In this document: positions 12,366 to 24,700 of the stretch, piece by piece
How the letters are laid out: every line of letters starts with the position of its first letter
Numbering within the stretch: position 1 is the first letter of the stretch
Origin: Eleusine coracana subsp. coracana
Lineage: Eukaryota; Streptophyta; Magnoliopsida; Poales; Poaceae
Assembly (NCBI GenBank): GCA_032690845.1
Contig: CM064430.1
Coordinates: forward strand, 5,318,949 to 5,382,948
DNA: 64,000 bases
Reading direction: 5' to 3'
The notes under the pieces: generated by a model
What the model saw: only the letters and a program-made list of their open reading frames with translations
Databases searched by the model: none
What the model was told of the DNA's origin: nothing
Position numbers and translations under genes: made by a program

Positions 12366-12789
12366 ACCCCTTTTGAATTAGAGTCATCCTTGACTCGAGC
12401 TCATCTCTTTCTCCCATGTATGGTCTCAAATCTAAAATATTAAATGTGAAACTATTCCTAAATATGGGATGCAACTCATATTTATATGTATTATGAAATT
12501 TGTCATCACATTGTGAAATTACAGTAGAAGACATTCCATGCAAGTTAACGATCACTTTGAAAATTTGGTCAGCAATATGAACATCATTCTCACTCTTACG
12601 ACAAGATAGAAAATGTGTAATCTATAATCTTAGAACACTAGAAAAATATGGTATGACATAGTAATTGTTATTGCAGTTTTCTAGTTGGTCATTTGGTTGT
12701 ACAACACAAGGAGTTTTCAAGTTTGAGCTAATATAAACTCTGTGCATCATAAAAACACTTCTATGACCAGAAAACTGTAAATATCAATT
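12366..12789. other. Spacer between the two duplicated units
   Basis: AT-rich sequence without an open frame above 63 codons, RNA gene or element ends. It separates copy A from copy B of the diverged duplication. Confidence 0.4.
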
Positions 12790-13485
12790 ACCTTGTCTGC
12801 AAATCAAGAACAAAAAAGAATGCAACTAAATTTGTAAGTATATGATGAATCTCACAAGTTGGAGTCTCATAAACCAATGAAACAATAAAACTGTTATCAA
12901 CAAAATAATCTAAGCAAAACCCTAAACCCTAATGAAGAGGCGAAGACTGTATTTGAGGACCCTAGGTTCATGCCCCACCCCCTGAACGCAGTCCTAAGTG
13001 GGCTCAACTCGATACATGGCACAAAGGCTAAAAACGGTATCAAAGCATCAAGACAGATTCTGGATGTCAAATTGTTTCGATGATTCTTGCTGATTCCCGA
13101 TGAACTTTGACATGAGATCAGAAGCATTGGAAAGGTCATCTCAGTAATCTTTCTAGGCATATATAGAATTTCCTAATCCAAGATCGTTTTAGTGCGACCG
13201 GCTCCTGGACTCCAAGTCAGATTGGAAGTTGATATTATTTGAGCCTTCATCTTGTCTTGGACATACTTGCTGGCCCATCACACCTACAATAATCTCTCCA
13301 GCTATATCATCATCATTTTTATGGTGCCTACCAATAAATTAATTCATTAGGTACTAATCTATTCTCAAAACTACATAAATAAAATATTAGAAATAAGCTC
13401 ACCTGTAAATTTAGGTGATGTACAAGAACTTCTATTTTAGTTCGAGAAGTGTTGTGTATATCCATAGGGTTTATGTCCTCATCAT
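12790..13485. repeat. Diverged tandem duplication, copy B (no insertion)
   Basis: This unit matches copy A (11015-12365) in the order of conserved blocks and lacks the hAT-like insertion. It therefore shows the pre-insertion state of the site. The divergence is substantial, so the duplication is old. Confidence 0.75.
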
Positions 13486-13852
13486 TTTCTCTTTCTTTCT
13501 CTATTCTGATTCTAAAAATGTCTATAGCCCGACTCTGATAATAGCTAGCCTGCCTGTCCTGCTGTGATTAAACAAAAAAGAAATTTTATAGTCCGATTCC
13601 GAAAATGTCTAGCGTTTTGGTTGTTCATGGTTACGTTTGGAAATTTTTGACGTGGTTGTGGTGTTGTCCGTGATAATATTTTGGAAACCGATTTAGACTG
13701 AATCTGATTTGTGTATGAGTTTCAATCTTCCATGAGTAGAAACCGACTTGGACATGGAAAGTAGAAACCGAAATGGACACGAAACTCCCAACACCAAAGC
13801 CAACACCAAACTAAACCAACACTAATGATGACCTCACCTAAATTAATAATAA

Positions 13853-14202
13853 GGCCAATCTCAGTGCATAGTTTCATTTCACTATTCTCAAGAGTACCAC
13901 ATCAGATTTAGACTTTTGATTTGATTGATGAAACTATCTCTCTCAATACATAATTTTATCTCACGGTTTCATAGAGAAGTCATTAAATTATTGTATTGTG
14001 ATTGGTCCTAATAAGTTTAGATGAAACCTTTTGCTCTCAATGGATGTTTCAATAGAGTTTCATGTATATGAAACTGTGTCAAATGAGTTTCATCCTAATA
14101 AAACCCATTTCATCTCTTTCATCTTAATTACTTTGTCATGTCATTATTTTAGCTGATCTGGCGCTTTATTTAATGCTTATGAAACTTTCATTGAGACTGA
14201 CC
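13853..14202. mobile_element. Tourist-like (PIF/Harbinger) MITE
   Basis: A 350-bp element flanked by TAA (13850-13852 and 14203-14205). Its inverted ends are GGCCAATCTCAGTGCATAG on the left and GGTCAGTCTCAATGAAAG read inward from the right, both followed by TTTCAT. The motif 'gtttcat' recurs many times inside. There is no coding capacity. Confidence 0.8.
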
Positions 14203-14205
14203 TAA

Positions 14206-15280
14206 GGAGTAGAGATATATAGAGATAGCATCGGGTGCCATATGAGTGTTAACTTTAAGTTCTGGCTTTCCTACTTCATATGATTAAAAAAGTGATCTAT
14301 GGTTATTGTTTGAAAATATCAAGAAGAGTTTTCGTGTTGTGCACGTATAACAAACAGAGAGTTAATTAATGAATCTCAAATGTTGGAAAATGTCAACCAA
14401 GTTTAACAACACTATTATGAACAAAATCCAGCCTGCTTTTGTGATCATGAAACATCTAACTTTTGTATGGTATTTTAACACCGTATTCCATTGTGACCGA
14501 ATTGTTCCAAAGTATGGGAAAAAATACTTCATGGAAAAATCTAATAGTTTTGGTAATCTGACTTCGCCAAGCACAAGGTATATATATCTCCCAATGACCC
14601 CTCCTCGTAATTACAGGACTTTGAAACAAGTTGGTTTTGGTTTGAAACACAGCCAATATATTTGGAGCTTTGTTAACCAGCACATATCATTGCTTGGGTA
14701 GGGATTAATAATAAATAAATAAAAATATAATTGTTGGTGCATTTGACTTATGTATAGGGACTGTATAAGAACACTTCGACTCCACTTTTCATTTTGTTTC
14801 TCTGAGTTGTGGTTCCACTCTGGCTACCCAAAACAGAGCAATGTTAGTCCGAGTCAGCTCTTCAATTCGATTGGAATACTTTATTGCGGGCATGAGCCGT
14901 TGTGTCTTCCACGTTTTGTTTTCTTATTATATCTTCCATTTGTGTCTCAGTCACTTGAATTAGCCTTTCCCAAGATTTGGTTGCTTAGGAACTCTCAGCT
15001 TATCTGGAAATGATTGTTTTGGTGCGCCGAACCAGCCATACATCAGGCATGGACCATTATATATATATATACGCATGACTATTATTGTTGACGCAGGACT
15101 CTGATAAGTGTACATGTCGGTAACTCTCTGTACGAAACTAAATGATAACGGAGAAATTGCATCGGCATCATATCAATATGTTCCAAATGGCACGTCCGTT
15201 TCCACCAACTTGACGGGTTTTTTTTTTTTGTATCAACTGTTCCAGCTAGCAAACAGCGCTATTCTTTTTTCTTATTATGC
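14206..15280. other. Upstream region of NLR-1, no separate gene
   Basis: AT-rich sequence with an unconvincing 110-codon frame at 14369-14701 (no domain). A (TA)n stretch lies at about 15059-15071. Any distal promoter elements of NLR-1 would lie here, but none is recognised with confidence. Confidence 0.4.
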
Positions 15281-15290
15281 CATATATAAC
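15281..15290 (+). promoter_or_regulatory. Possible TATA box of NLR-1
   Basis: CATATATAAC lies about 130 bp upstream of the NLR-1 start codon, a normal distance for a plant TATA box plus a short leader. NLR-2 has its TATA box at almost the same distance. Transcript ends would be needed to confirm it. Confidence 0.4.
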
Positions 15291-15415
15291 CAATTCAACC
15301 AAAATAGTTGTCCTGCTGAAATGTGAAGGAACTTGCTCGAAGGTCCTTTGCTTGAAACTATACATTGTTAGTGGCGTAAGGGTGTGGATCGGATAGAAAT
15401 CCAGAGCTCTAAGCC

Positions 15416-15709
15416 ATGGCGGAAGCAGTAGCGGGCTTGCTCACCTCTGCAATAGTCAAGATCGTAAGCGACAAGCTAAGATTCGCCATCTCGGAGCAGG
15501 CCAATTATTTGGCCGGGAACTTCAATGACGACCTCGAAGAGATGAAGGATGCCATGGAGTCCATGGCAGTTGTGTTCAAGGACGCCGAGAAGCAGTCAAT
15601 AAGGAATGAGTCCGTGCGACTGTGGCTCAAGCGTCTCAAGAATGCTGCATTAGACATCTCCGACATGTTGGACGAATACCAAGATAATGATGCACAAGCA
15701 GCTGCAAAG
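15416..15709 (+). other. NLR-1 exon 1: Rx N-terminal coiled coil
   Basis: Ninety-eight codons starting MAEAVAGLLTSAIVKIV. The motif LDISDMLDE near residue 80 is the EDVID-type signature of the Rx_N domain, which mediates intramolecular contacts and, on activation, oligomerisation. The exon ends in AAG with the donor GTGCGA at 15710; reading through reaches a stop after three more codons (TAG at 15719-15721), so splicing is needed. The ATG is preceded by 'aagcc' and is the first in-frame start before the domain. Confidence 0.88.
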
Positions 15710-18700
15710 GTGCGAAATTAGACACATGTTTGGTTGATTATCGAAGGAAAAATGGTAAAAACCTACCTGCATCTTATGATAATTTTTATGTATTACCCAC
15801 ATGCAAATTCTTTCTGCACTCAAACACCTACAGGTTCTAAAAAGTTCTCATAGACACCACTGATTATTTTGACCGATCACCATGAGTCCATGACTCTTTG
15901 TATGCCCTCCAACATTCCTCGGAAAACTTCACAATATCATCATAGTTATTATTACCATTTAGTTGGATGTTGTGTCATCTAATTTTGCCTCATATCACCA
16001 ACGACATAAAAATCCCATAACGCTATGTAAAAAGTTGAAAAAAAGGTTTAGACAATGATTTCCATGAACATAACAACAGCTCATGTGATCATAACAACTC
16101 CTACTACCCTAAGAAAAAAAATCCTGCAACCGTAACATCAACTCCCGCTACTGTAACGACAAATCCCGCAACCATCAACTCCCACTACTGTAACCACAAA
16201 TCCACCACTGTAGGCACTTATTTCTGTATCGAATATTTCCATGCCGAATATTAGTCATGTTGACACATGTCCGGACTCACATCTCTGCCACATTTTTGTC
16301 AAAAATATAATTATTCAACTTATTTTTTATAAATATAGCGAAGATGTGTATCAATGTTTGGTAACCAACAAAACATATAAACAAGTATTGGTACATAGGT
16401 TTGCTACCGTTTTAGGCCATGTTTATTTGCACTACAGGTTTTGGTGGCATCGGTACTCATAAGCTGGCTTTTCATGAGTCCACATCATCTAAAAACTTCA
16501 GCTTGAGAGGCATCCCATTTATCTATTTCATTTAGCTTACTGCTCTCTTCGGAATTGCTTTGTTGAAGACGAGTAATCAACTATTAGAAATTTACGAGAG
16601 GAGAGGGGCGGCGCAATCAAGAGATCAAAGAATTCATGGCACTAATGTCAAGCTTAGGGATCTTCTAGGAGTAGATCGAGTGGGAGCATGACTGTAATGG
16701 CGTATCTTTCACCTTGTTGGCGCCACTGGTTCAGTCGGTGTAGTCTGCACACGGGCAGCAACGGTCAGTGTAGAGGACAATGTCGCACTCGTGCTGGTGG
16801 TCCACGATGAAGGGGTTGGCGGCCACCCCGTTGCTGGCAGCCCACCCTTTGAGATCGGCCTAGGGTTTGGAGGTGGGGAACAGTGGGAGCGATGAACCTC
16901 GCGTTGTGTGCCCTGTGGTCTCCACCTTCATTTTATAGGACTGTGCGACAGGGGCCCTCCAGCCTTGTCTAGAGCTGGACGCCTCCGATCAGGGTGTGGT
17001 CAAGGGCCCAATGGACTGTTGGGCCTATTAGTGGAGAGATCAACCTAACATTCTCCCCCTTGATCTCGTCTTTATACTTTTAACTTCATACTTTGAAATA
17101 ACTTCTTTCAAAGTATTTGTTCCATCACAGATTTGTATGTAGAGCATGTTTCATCGTCACGGTTAATCACCGATAGAATCAACAGCTACAACATACTCCT
17201 CTATTTTGAAACACATTCACCTTGGGCCTCTTATTGTCTAGAAAAACAGGCTATACCAATAAACCCATGTCGACTGTGTGCTCTCCGAACACACTGGATG
17301 GTAAGTCTTTAATGAGTAGATCTGCTAATACTTGTCCATTACTTTTATGCTCCAAGCATTTCAATTCCGGACTTTCTTCTTAACAGCGTATAACTTTGTG
17401 TCAATGTGTTTGGCACCATACTTGACTTGTTATTACAGGAGTGAAATATTTATGATTACTGTTGTTATTAACCATCATCAATTCCAACTACAAGTTTTCT
17501 TAACCATTTTGCCTGTCCCTCAGTCTCATATCATGTTAAGTCATATCTTTTCATCATATTGATGATAATTCTTCGCTAATTTGTATCTTTTTATCACATT
17601 AATGATAATTCTTTTATTCTTTGAAGCTTTTCCACACAAAAACTCCATGTCTAAAAGTTAGCAATAATTGTGGATTTTGCTGCACATTTCATGTGTTCTA
17701 TCTTTGCACTCACAACCGTTTGAGAGCACTTGTACATATATATTTTTGTACTCACAATCTTTTGAGAGTACTATTTCATTTAGCATGAGGCCGATATCTT
17801 TAACTCTATTCCAGTGATCTATATCTGGACTGGACATTACCAAAACAACCCGGATACGTGAAGCTTATTAGAGGTAATATCAAGCTTCCAATAGCTGAAG
17901 CATATGGTACCATATTCATTCAATCTTCTTCATATTGACTCTTTTGGACACTAAAGCTCCCAATTCCATTACTCTTGACTTTAAGAACATGTGTATGTTT
18001 TCTTGCATGCATACTTTAGAGACTTTCTTAGCATGCCTATGCAATATTACTAATACCCCTTCTCTATATCTAGGTGAATCTCGTCTCTCATACAAGAGAC
18101 ATTCAATCGAGAACATTCTTTTGAACTTTAAGGACAAGAATTGACATCACCACAAGCAAGTAGGATGTCATCCACATATACATGATTAGGAAATGAATTT
18201 CCCATTCTATGTCTTTTGCATAAATGCAGTTGTCCTCTTACTCTTTTTAAGAAAAAAACCCAAAATTCTTATTAATCTAACAACCTTTAAACATCTTGTT
18301 TTAGAAAATTGTGTTCAATCCATAAATGGATTTTCTGCCTACAATGTCTAAAGTTCCTTTTTTTCATAGAGAAACTTTTGGTTGTGCCATCTAAATACAT
18401 TTTCTTTGGAGCCTCACTATGGAGAATCGACTTTGCTTTCATCTGATATAGCTCAGTTCATGATGTGCCGCTAGTGCTATTATAACTCTGAAGAAATTAT
18501 TACATGAGACATCAAAAAATGTTTCATAGTAATATTCTCTTCTTTTTGCATAAAGTCTCTTATCATATATCTTCTACAGAGTCATATTTAATCTTATAGA
18601 CTCATAACGGCCTACTGTTTTGACTCTATTAGGATCTGTGTTCCCTTTGGAGTCATATTTGATAATGTAGACCCATGATACTCTACTGATTTGACTTCAT

Positions 18701-21700
18701 TAGGAATATCTTCTAAATTGTAAATATTGTCTAGATTAACCAATTACATTTCATTATCATTTAGACAAATGAATGCTCATCATGGCTTTTCATGATAATC
18801 AGAATAAACTGATTTTCATTTCTTTGACCCTTAGGGTTCTCTGCTATTGACACTTCTTTCATATGGGGCTCTCTTTTATTGCCTAGAGGCATGTGTAACA
18901 AAACTATTCTTAAAAACATTGAAGTGGATACAGAGTCCTTCTTCTCTTCAAGTCTTACTCTCCCATATTACTGTTTTCTTCAAAGACGGTGTGTCTTTGA
19001 ATTCTTTAAACTATACGGGTTTACTATGTTATAACTTTTCTTCTTTATGGCACTTTAAGCACCATGTTAGTATTCCTTTGTCAAAAACCAGGAATACAAC
19101 TATTTTTTTACTTTGGGGTATCATTAATATGATCGTTGTACTCCCCAGACGATCACATTTTTAGTAGATCACTTTAGATGCACAATATGCATCACATTAT
19201 TATCTTTATAGGAGAGCTTCATCGTTCTTCCTCCCCCTCAAAATGTGGCATAAACCTTTTTGCCACAATTTTAAAAACCATTCGCAACTCTTGTGAATTG
19301 AGAAAACTCTGATTGTCTACTTCATTCACCTGATTACATCATGCGAAAGAAGTTATCTTTTAACTCATATGAGAATACTTCTTTTCCTCATTCCATTTCA
19401 AAAACTCAATAGAGTTTTTTATCATCAGTACTTTTGCAAGTCGTAGTTGTGTATCATTCTTATTTTTTGGTTCGTCTTTTCTTTAGACTCATTAAGTGCT
19501 TAATGACTATCACACATAAAGTACATCATCGACACTAGAAGAACATAAGAGCTACTCCATACTTTTCTCTAAAAGCACATGAGTCATCACATCTTTCTCC
19601 GCCAAGCAATAAAAAATCTTTTCTCAAACTTCTCCCGCCATACGGGATTTTTGTGACATAAATATTATGCAAACATACCCCACCATGCGAGTATTTTCCT
19701 AGACTTTGCTCATCATACGGGTATAATCATAATCATATCTTTCCCATCATATGAGTAATTCCCTCGAAGGGACATGAATGCTTGTATTGGCTCATATTCA
19801 ATCATCAAATTTAGAAATAAATCCGAATATTCTGTGACACTTCCATACTTAATCTAACGTTGGTCAAATTAAACATGTATATGCATTATCATATAATAAT
19901 TATTAAAAAATGATAATAAAATCTTGTTCATAGAGAGTACATGAAAAGTAATTTCTCAAGACTCTCAATGATACATCTGTTTCTTGAATTAATATCACAG
20001 AATTCTTTTCTTTTAAAGCCATTCTTTAGAGGGAACATACTCCCTCATATTATGACCATTTTCTTAGTCATCTTTCGGGTTACAAGTACCCAAACTTTTG
20101 CTTTCACGAGTAAAAGCATGAAAACCTCTTAGTCTAAAAAAATTAGACAGTAATCAACAATAATGAGTAAAAAATTAATCCTACATTGGTATGATCAATG
20201 ATATGCACATTATTTTTTTAAGACTTTTATCTTATATTCTAAGTCACCGTTGCATAAAAATAGAATAAAACATCATTCTTCTACATCAATTCTAAGTCAC
20301 AGTTGGACAGAAATAGAAAAATGCGTAAAACTCATAGATAAAGTGATGACATATCTATTAAATAATTTGCTAAGAAAGCAACATTACCATCAACTCTATT
20401 GCAGAGGAAACGTGAAAAACTTTATCTAGTTAAAGAACATAACTTGATCTTTTGTCTTTTCTCAGAAAAATTAATCACTATGATGTAAAATTTATCAGAG
20501 ATTTAAACTTTTAAATGTAAAACTCATGAAATTATGATATTGTTATCACCAACGTTGGTTAGAAAATAATAATACCATAATTATTCTTTAAATGAATATC
20601 TTTCCACCCCTCTAATCAAAGTTTCTCTAATTTAATTAGAGGATAAAACTTCTCTTCACAGCGGAAACTTTTCTTTCTTTTAGAAGCAATCAAACTTCTA
20701 ATTTTTTTATGCATAGAGATTTAAAACAATTTTGGTGCATTCATTTCATCTCCAAACAATTTACCTCGTTGGTTAAAAATTGAATAGAGATTATTTAATA
20801 TTTCACATGAATAAAATTCATGAAACAAGTACTTTTCAGAAGCAATTCTTTACATCTCTATTCTCTAGTCAATTATCTTGTTGGTTCAAATTGGCTAGAG
20901 ATCAGAACTGTACAAGATTCATTAAATAAACATTAAAAAATAAATCTGAAAACATTAGAAACAATTCACAAAAAATTACTGTACTAAACTTCTTTTTTGC
21001 TCCATGTGCAATAACGGCCCACAACTTGCCTTCGGACGGCCACTAGGGCTAGTAGCCCAACAGCCAACGCCTGGGCCGCCAAACTGGGCCAGCGTGTGGT
21101 GCTTGCTATGTCCCGCGTGGGCCATAAGAGCCGGCCCAGCCATCGCTGGCCACCGAGTAGGCCTGCGCGCTGTGCCCTGCCTGGTCCAAAAACCCGGCCT
21201 AGCGGTGCCCATGGCCCAATAGGCGGTGGCCTGCCCAGGCTCCATCTGGACTGTTCGTCATGATAAAAAACCCGGGCCTGTTTCCATAGAACCCTCGCTT
21301 CTTTCACCTCCCACGCTGGCCGCAGCCGAGAGCAGCGGCGAGCGCGTGCCGGCGTTGGAGTAGCTCGCCAGCGACAGTGAAGGAGAGCGCCGCCAGCATG
21401 AGGACGTGGCCGGTCCCCTTTCCTCTTTTCTCCTCTACCCGACCGCGAGCAAACCCGCGCGCAACCTATGGCGGACGGCATGGCTCGCGACAGAAAGAAG
21501 ATGGCGCTGCCTCGAGCCCTCTCACCGGCGTGTGCGTTCACCCGAGAGTTAGCGTGCCCTCGTAACGGCGCCCTTGGCCCACGTTGAGAGCAGCGGCCCT
21601 CTTTCCGGACGGCGGCGATCTTAGTGGTGGTGGAGCACCATCAGGCAAGCCGGACCATCCTCCCTTTTCTCTCTGGGATTTAGGATAGGGTTCCGTGATG

Positions 21701-24700
21701 AATCCCTTTCGGGTAGCTAGGGTTCTTTGATCTTTCCTTTCTGTTCATCGATCCGAGATTGATTTTCTTGTTATTTTCTTTTCCAATTGAAATCAGTCTA
21801 TTTTTTTCTTGATTCGCGGGTGAATCCTTCTTTCCCAACTCTTATCTACATACTAGTCTAGCTCTGATACTATTATTAAACTCAGGGATCTTCTAGGAGT
21901 AGATCGAGTGGGAGCATGACTGTAATGGCATACCTTTTACCTTGTTGGCACCACTGGTTCGATCGGTGTAGTCTGCACACGGGCAGCAACGATCGGAGAG
22001 GACAGTGTCGCACTCGCGTTGGTGGTCCATGGTGAAGGGGCTGGCGGCCATCCCGTCGTTGGCAGCCCACCCTCTGAGATCGGCCTAGGGTTTGGAGGTG
22101 GGAACAGTGGCGGCGATGAATCTCGCGTTGTGTATCCTATGGTCCCCACCTCCCCTTTTTAGGGTTGTGCGCGGAGGCCCACTAGCCTTGTCTCGGGCTG
22201 GACGCCCCCGATCAGGGCGTGGTCAAGGCCCCAATGGACCGTTGGACCCAGTGGTGAAGAGATCAACCTAACAACTAATCCTCTGGAAATTATTCAGGCT
22301 ATAAATAAATTATAACAAAGAAACGTTTTCACTACCAATGTTTTATTATAGTCCGTATGCTACTTTCCATTGCCGTTCATCTCTACTGCCTCTTTCCTTC
22401 CCACTGCCAGCCTTCTTTATTCTTTGTTTCCGTGCTACGAGAAATTGTCTTCTTTACTCAGCTTCCATGCTATGAGAAACTGCCCAACAGAAGAGTCCAG
22501 GCCTCTAGAAATTCCCACTATCAAGATCGTCCAATGCAATTAACCATAGAGCTATACTGGGAGAGGTCAGGCAAGAAAGCCAAATTTTTCCCAAGCTTGC
22601 AATAAATTGAAGCGTTCGACGGTGCTTTAGTGGAGCTCATAGTTTCATACCACAGGGTTCTCCATATAATTTGGATCATACTTCTTGTTTGATCCTTTTT
22701 TTTGAGTGAAATGCATGTCCGGTCTCTAAACTATTTAAAAGTTCTCGTCTGGGTCACTAAACTTTCATTTTGTATTTCCGGCTCTCTTTTTTGCATTTCT
22801 GCCCCACTAAACTATTTATATGTTCTTATTTGGGTCTCTAAATTTTTATTTTATATTTCTAACTCCCTAAATTATTTATGTGTTCTCCTTTGGATCCCTA
22901 AATTTCATTACAGGTTCCTAAATTATTTATATGTATCACTATCCATCCTAACAAGACATAGCCAACCATCGTACCTACTCTCAGAGCCGTCCTTGCTCTA
23001 GCCTACTGCTATCATTGATCGTGCTAGTCATTAACTACCCATTGGCCGTGCTAGTGGTGCCGTCCTTGCGCTAGCCTACTCCTACCATTGATCGTGCTAG
23101 TCATTAACTACCCATTGGCCACGCTAGTGGTCATGGTGGTGCACCTCCATGACCTAGTGTCATTGTGCTTGTTGTCCATTAGCGCTCCTTGTTGAGCAAA
23201 AGGAGTCAACACGATGATGCCCCTCCATGGTCAATCTACATATGGAGCTAAGAAGGCGAGTCCATACAGACCGGCATGGCAAGGGGTACATATCATCACT
23301 TGGAGCATGTCATATCTCATTAGGACCGATAATGACATATAAATAGTTTAGGGGCCACTCATGCATTTTACTCCTTTTTTTCTACATACAATACAGAGGT
23401 GTGTTATCAGATTGCTAAATTGCGATAAACAAGTAAGCTAGATGTCAAGATAGCTAGGGCTCTCCTTTCTGCTGGTCTGATGATTTATCCTAAAGCAGCA
23501 ATAGTTGGGACCTGCAAAATTCTGAACTTTCTTACTCCAAGATTAAGGCCATACTATAGCAGGTCAGGATCTTGCTTGCTATTTCACTCACTCCTGCAAT
23601 TGATGATCACAGACACACTAAAGCTCCATTTTGATATGGTAGGCTCGATTTTAGATGCTATCCACAGATGCGCTGTGAAGTAACAGTAAGGTATGCACAA
23701 TTTGTATTTGACTTTTTTTTCTTTTATTTTAATAGGTGATTTGCTCATTTCTTTGATGTTAAAAATTATAAAATATATATAGAGTGCCTTCGCTACCAAT
23801 ATGCTTACCAGTTCAACACTTTTGTTGCTTTCAAGTGTTGATGCTCCATATAGTCAAATCTCCGGTTATAGCTGCCGCTATCTTTGAGGAGGATTTCGCT
23901 ATTTGCTTCCTTGTATAATTTAGTCGCTATTTACCGCTTTAGACCGATTTATTTAGTGATTAGCTGTTTGAGCAGATCAACCGCTAAATGCCTTAGCCGA
24001 TGATTCAAAACATCGATTTGACCCTAATCCTAACAAGCTTCAGTTGGGTCCACATCACTTCTACTTGACCCCTCCACTGCCCATGTAAAATAAATTTTCA
24101 GTCCAGCTACAATATGCAGGAATTCAACTAGTTCCTATAATTATAAAACCCATGTGAGATACGGAGGAGTGGACCATTCTTTTTTTTTTGTTGAAATTTC
24201 GTTGAACAAGAGAAGTTACAGCTGCATAGATTATTTGCACTACGTCTATTATTACCAACCAGGGAGAAAATAAATAATGAGCATGAGATAAAAATTTCAT
24301 ACCGACCCGAATCAATCTATATGCTCCCATGCTTAATATAGGATTAACCCTAACCTACTGTGACATAGATGGAGATCGCCACAACCATTAACCCCTCATT
24401 CTCCTTTGTCCGTTCGGGCTTCGTTGGTGGTGGCCTGGATCCATCAATGGGAGGCAGAATTTGGCACCAGCAATGGTACCTTCTCTCATCCAATGGCGAT
24501 CAGGATCCAACATCAAGTGATGGCCAACCATGCAGCTATATTGGGTCATGTTGGTTTGTTCGTCGTGTGACCGGTGCGGATTTGTCAAACGGCTTGGCAG
24601 TTGTATCCCTCATGGCTATGCAGAAAGGATCCAACTCCATCTGATAGCCAACACATGGTGGTGGATAGGGCTGACCATAGTCAACATTCGCATGATAGCT

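Larger units (their letters stand above)
16646..22273 (-). mobile_element. Degenerate full-length Ty1-copia retrotransposon in NLR-1 intron 1
   Basis: Two direct LTRs of about 400 bp (16646-17050 and 21874-22273) flank a decayed interior, and the whole is bounded by ACTAA at 16641-16645 and 22274-22278. The orientation is minus: the polypurine tract (read AAGGGGGAGAA) adjoins the 3' LTR at 17051-17061, and a primer-binding site (read GTATCAGAGC) adjoins the 5' LTR near 21864-21873. Protein relics on the minus strand include the reverse-transcriptase box YVDDILLA at about 18155-18178 and an RNase H tail QVLADLL at about 17318-17338. No long frame survives, so it is non-autonomous. The 5' leader (about 20990-21850) is strikingly GC-rich. 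Transcription from it would run antisense to NLR-1. Confidence 0.88.

Noticed and set aside
14369..14701. 110-codon frame upstream of NLR-1
   Set aside because: AT-rich, no domain, and an overlapping antisense frame of similar length; probably chance.
20984..21541. 185-codon minus-strand frame (plus overlapping 89- and 72-codon frames)
   Set aside because: It lies in the GC-rich leader of the intronic Copia element, is Arg/Ala-rich with no domain, and overlaps frames on both strands.
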